From: an uncultured Prevotellaceae bacterium
GTDB lineage: Bacteria > Bacteroidota > Bacteroidia > Bacteroidales > Bacteroidaceae
DNA: 6,696 nt
NCBI GenBank assembly: GCA_937877605.1
Contig: CALFJA010000100.1
Span: 1-6,696, forward strand
Direction: 5' to 3'
Made by a program: the position numbers and the translations under genes
Notes under the pieces: generated by a model
What the model was told of the DNA's origin: nothing
Database searches by the model: none
Seen by the model: the letters and a program-made list of their open reading frames with translations, nothing else
Shown here: one piece after another, positions 5,779-6,696 of the stretch
How positions within the stretch are numbered: position 1 is the first letter of the stretch
Layout: each line of letters begins with the position of its first letter

Positions 5779-5878
5779 GCGGTTTTCCAAAAGCCGCCCA
5801 AACGCACTGCGTTTTGGCCCCGGTTGGCGTGCGTTTGGGGCTCAAACGGAAGGCGTTTGGGGCCTAAATGGAAACCGC
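5779..5878. repeat. REP-like palindromic repeat block, copy B
   Basis: This 100-bp block is bounded by imperfect inverted ends, GCGGTTTTCC (5779-5788) and GGAAACCGC (5870-5878). It contains four variants of CCAAACGC/GCGTTTGG. CCAAACGC (5798-5805) pairs with GCGTTTTGG (5809-5817) as a tight hairpin with one extra T, and GCGTTTGGGG occurs directly repeated at 5831-5840 and 5853-5862. It is related to the block at 2052-2135 in inverted orientation. Like copy A it sits between two divergently transcribed genes, and no frame through it looks like a real protein. Confidence 0.75.
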
Positions 5879-5891
5879 ACACATGGCATTC

Positions 5892-5996
5892 GGTGTGCAA
5901 TCCTATGCAACCGTCTGTATAACAGCGGCTTAAGAATACTTTGCACATTTCCGTTCCTTACTGTTCTTTTGTGTGGAAGGAAAATCATTGCACACC
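5892..5996. other. Nested inverted repeats: possible three-way-junction RNA or DNA site cluster
   Basis: GGTGTGCAAT (5892-5901) and ATTGCACACC (5987-5996) are exact complements, 10 bp, enclosing 85 nt. Inside are two further hairpins: CCGTCTGT/ACAGCGG (5911-5918 with 5922-5928, one bulged T, 3-nt loop) and TTTCCGTTCC/GGAAGGAAA (5948-5957 with 5975-5983, one bulge). Together they could fold as a closing stem with two branches. TTGCACA also occurs once more at 5941-5947. I see no consensus promoter or terminator bounding it on either strand, and no match to an RNA family that I recognise. It may instead be a set of protein-binding sites. Confidence 0.3.
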
Positions 5997-6096
5997 CTAT
6001 AGCGCAATCATCCGGCGGTTTCTTCCCACTGGTCAGGACAGCAACCAGCTTTGACCCGTATCAAGAGAAATAAAGATTTCAGGAAAAAAATAAGCG
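5997..6096. other. Intergenic stretch with nothing recognised
   Basis: Between the nested inverted repeats and the mreB promoter I see no gene, no consensus -7 box and only short weak pairings, for example CTGGT (6029-6033) with ACCAG (6044-6048). The last part is A-rich, as often found upstream of Bacteroidota promoters. Confidence 0.4.
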
Positions 6097-6114
6097 GAAT
6101 TGCATTTGCAATTC
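6097..6114. promoter_or_regulatory. Perfect inverted repeat overlapping the mreB -33 region
   Basis: GAATTGCA (6097-6104) and TGCAATTC (6107-6114) are exact complements separated by TT, giving an 18-bp dyad. It contains the TTTG (6105-6108) that would serve as the mreB -33 element, so a protein bound here would compete with or contact RNA polymerase. The operator role is inference. Confidence 0.4.
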
Positions 6115-6133
6115 AGCGAAATTAGTAATTTTG
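6105..6133 (+). promoter_or_regulatory. Promoter of mreB (TTTG -33, TAATTTTG -7)
   Basis: TAATTTTG at 6126-6133 matches TAnnTTTG exactly. TTTG at 6105-6108 lies 17 nt upstream of it, slightly short of the usual 19-20. Transcription would start near 6140, leaving a leader of about 38 nt before the ATG at 6178. The leader is A-rich near the start codon, as is common for Bacteroidota genes without a Shine-Dalgarno sequence. Confidence 0.65.
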
Positions 6134-6150
6134 CAACTCCAAAGAGTTGC
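6133..6150. promoter_or_regulatory. Perfect inverted repeat at the mreB transcription start
   Basis: GCAACTC (6133-6139) and GAGTTGC (6144-6150) are exact complements with a CAAA centre. The left arm begins on the last base of the -7 box and the predicted start falls inside the element, so most of the left arm would not be transcribed. It is therefore more likely a DNA-level site than a leader hairpin, unless the true start lies further upstream. Confidence 0.4.
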
Positions 6151-6177
6151 CAAACCGATTAATAAACACACAAAGAT

Positions 6178-6696
6178 ATGGGATTTTTTTCATTTATTCA
6201 AGAGATTGCAATGGACCTTGGCACCGCCAACACCATCATTATCAGCAACGATAAGATAGTTGTGGACGAGCCGTCGGTCGTTGCACTGGACAAGCGCACC
6301 GACAAAATGATAGCCGTCGGTGAGACAGCCAAACTGATGTACGAGAAAGAACAGCCGAACATCCGTACCATTCGCCCGCTGCGCGACGGTGTGATAGCCG
6401 ACTTCTCCGCCTGTGAGCAAATGATGCGCGGCCTGATCAAGATGGTACACACCGGAAGACGCATCTTCTCTCCCTCGCTCCGCATGGTCATCGGCGTGCC
6501 TTCGGGCAGCACCGAGGTGGAACTCCGTGCCGTACGCGACTCTGCCGAGCATGCCGGCGGACGCGATGTCTACCTCCTCTTCGAGCCAATGGCAGCAGCC
6601 GTGGGCATCGGACTCGATGTAGAGGCACCGCAGGGTAACATGATTGTCGACATAGGCGGCGGCACCACGGAGATTGCAGTCATCTCGCTGGGCGGC
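6178..6696 (+). CDS. mreB: Rod shape-determining protein MreB (partial, C-terminus beyond window)
   Basis: MreB is the bacterial actin homologue that forms ATP-dependent filaments under the inner membrane and directs the elongation peptidoglycan machinery. The 173 codons seen are about half of the usual length near 340. Diagnostic parts are the N-terminal membrane-associating segment MGFFSFIQEI, the phosphate-1 loop DLGTANT (13-19), EPSVVALD (31-38), NIRTIRPLRDGVIADF (61-76), GVPSGSTEVELRAVRDSAEH (106-125), EPMAAAVG (136-143) and the phosphate-2 loop VDIGGGTTEIAVIS (157-170). The ATG at 6178 gives the standard N-terminus. In many bacteria mreC, mreD, a PBP2 gene and rodA follow, which would lie outside this window. 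It has its own promoter and reads away from the exonuclease operon. Confidence 0.98.
   Translation, partial: MGFFSFIQEIAMDLGTANTIIISNDKIVVDEPSVVALDKRTDKMIAVGETAKLMYEKEQPNIRTIRPLRDGVIADFSACEQMMRGLIKMVHTGRRIFSPSLRMVIGVPSGSTEVELRAVRDSAEHAGGRDVYLLFEPMAAAVGIGLDVEAPQGNMIVDIGGGTTEIAVISLGG

Noticed and set aside
5664..5948. N-terminal extension of the exonuclease through the repeat block
   Set aside because: The 95 extra residues are a translation of repeat copy B and the promoter. The catalytic DxE motif belongs close to the N-terminus, as it is with the start at 5663.
5708..6073. Plus-strand open frame of 121 codons ahead of mreB
   Set aside because: It begins inside the exonuclease promoter region, crosses repeat copy B and has no recognisable domain, and no suitable promoter precedes it.

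Overview
The window looks like chromosomal DNA of a Bacteroidota bacterium, most likely of the order Bacteroidales and perhaps Prevotella-like. The protein sequences support this (a secreted GH92 glycosidase, a Bacteroidota-type MreB). So do the promoters: five copies of the Bacteroidota -7 box TAnnTTTG sit directly upstream of gene starts, and at least one has a matching TTTG -33 element. The genus call is inference only.

Layout from left to right. Positions 3-1955 (minus strand) hold most of a secreted GH92 alpha-mannosidase-type glycosidase, cut off at its C-terminus by the window edge. A 302-bp divergent intergenic region (1956-2257) follows, with promoters facing both ways, a REP-like repeat block and a 16-bp perfect palindrome touching the tdk promoter. 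On the plus strand come tdk (thymidine kinase, 2258-2854) and, 5 bp later, an AI-2E/PerM-family membrane protein (2860-3984), then a tRNA-Lys(UUU) gene (4060-4132) with its own near-consensus promoter and a strong hairpin after it. The hairpin belongs to a 56-bp sequence present twice, 132 bp apart, in the gap between the tRNA and the convergent genes.

On the minus strand, three small genes read as one unit from right to left: a DEDDh exonuclease (5663-5172), a MmcQ/YjbR-like protein (5175-4837) joined to it by an ATGA overlap, and an ElaA-like GNAT acetyltransferase (4781-4341). A 514-bp divergent region (5664-6177) separates this unit from mreB (6178 to the window end, partial). It holds a second, inverted copy of the REP-like block, a nested set of inverted repeats that could fold as a three-way junction, and the mreB promoter framed by two perfect inverted repeats.

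The genes are mostly housekeeping (nucleotide salvage, tRNA, cell shape) plus one glycan-degrading enzyme; I see no phage, transposase, CRISPR or toxin-antitoxin genes. The least explained material is intergenic: the repeat family, the palindromic sites and the possible structured RNA.
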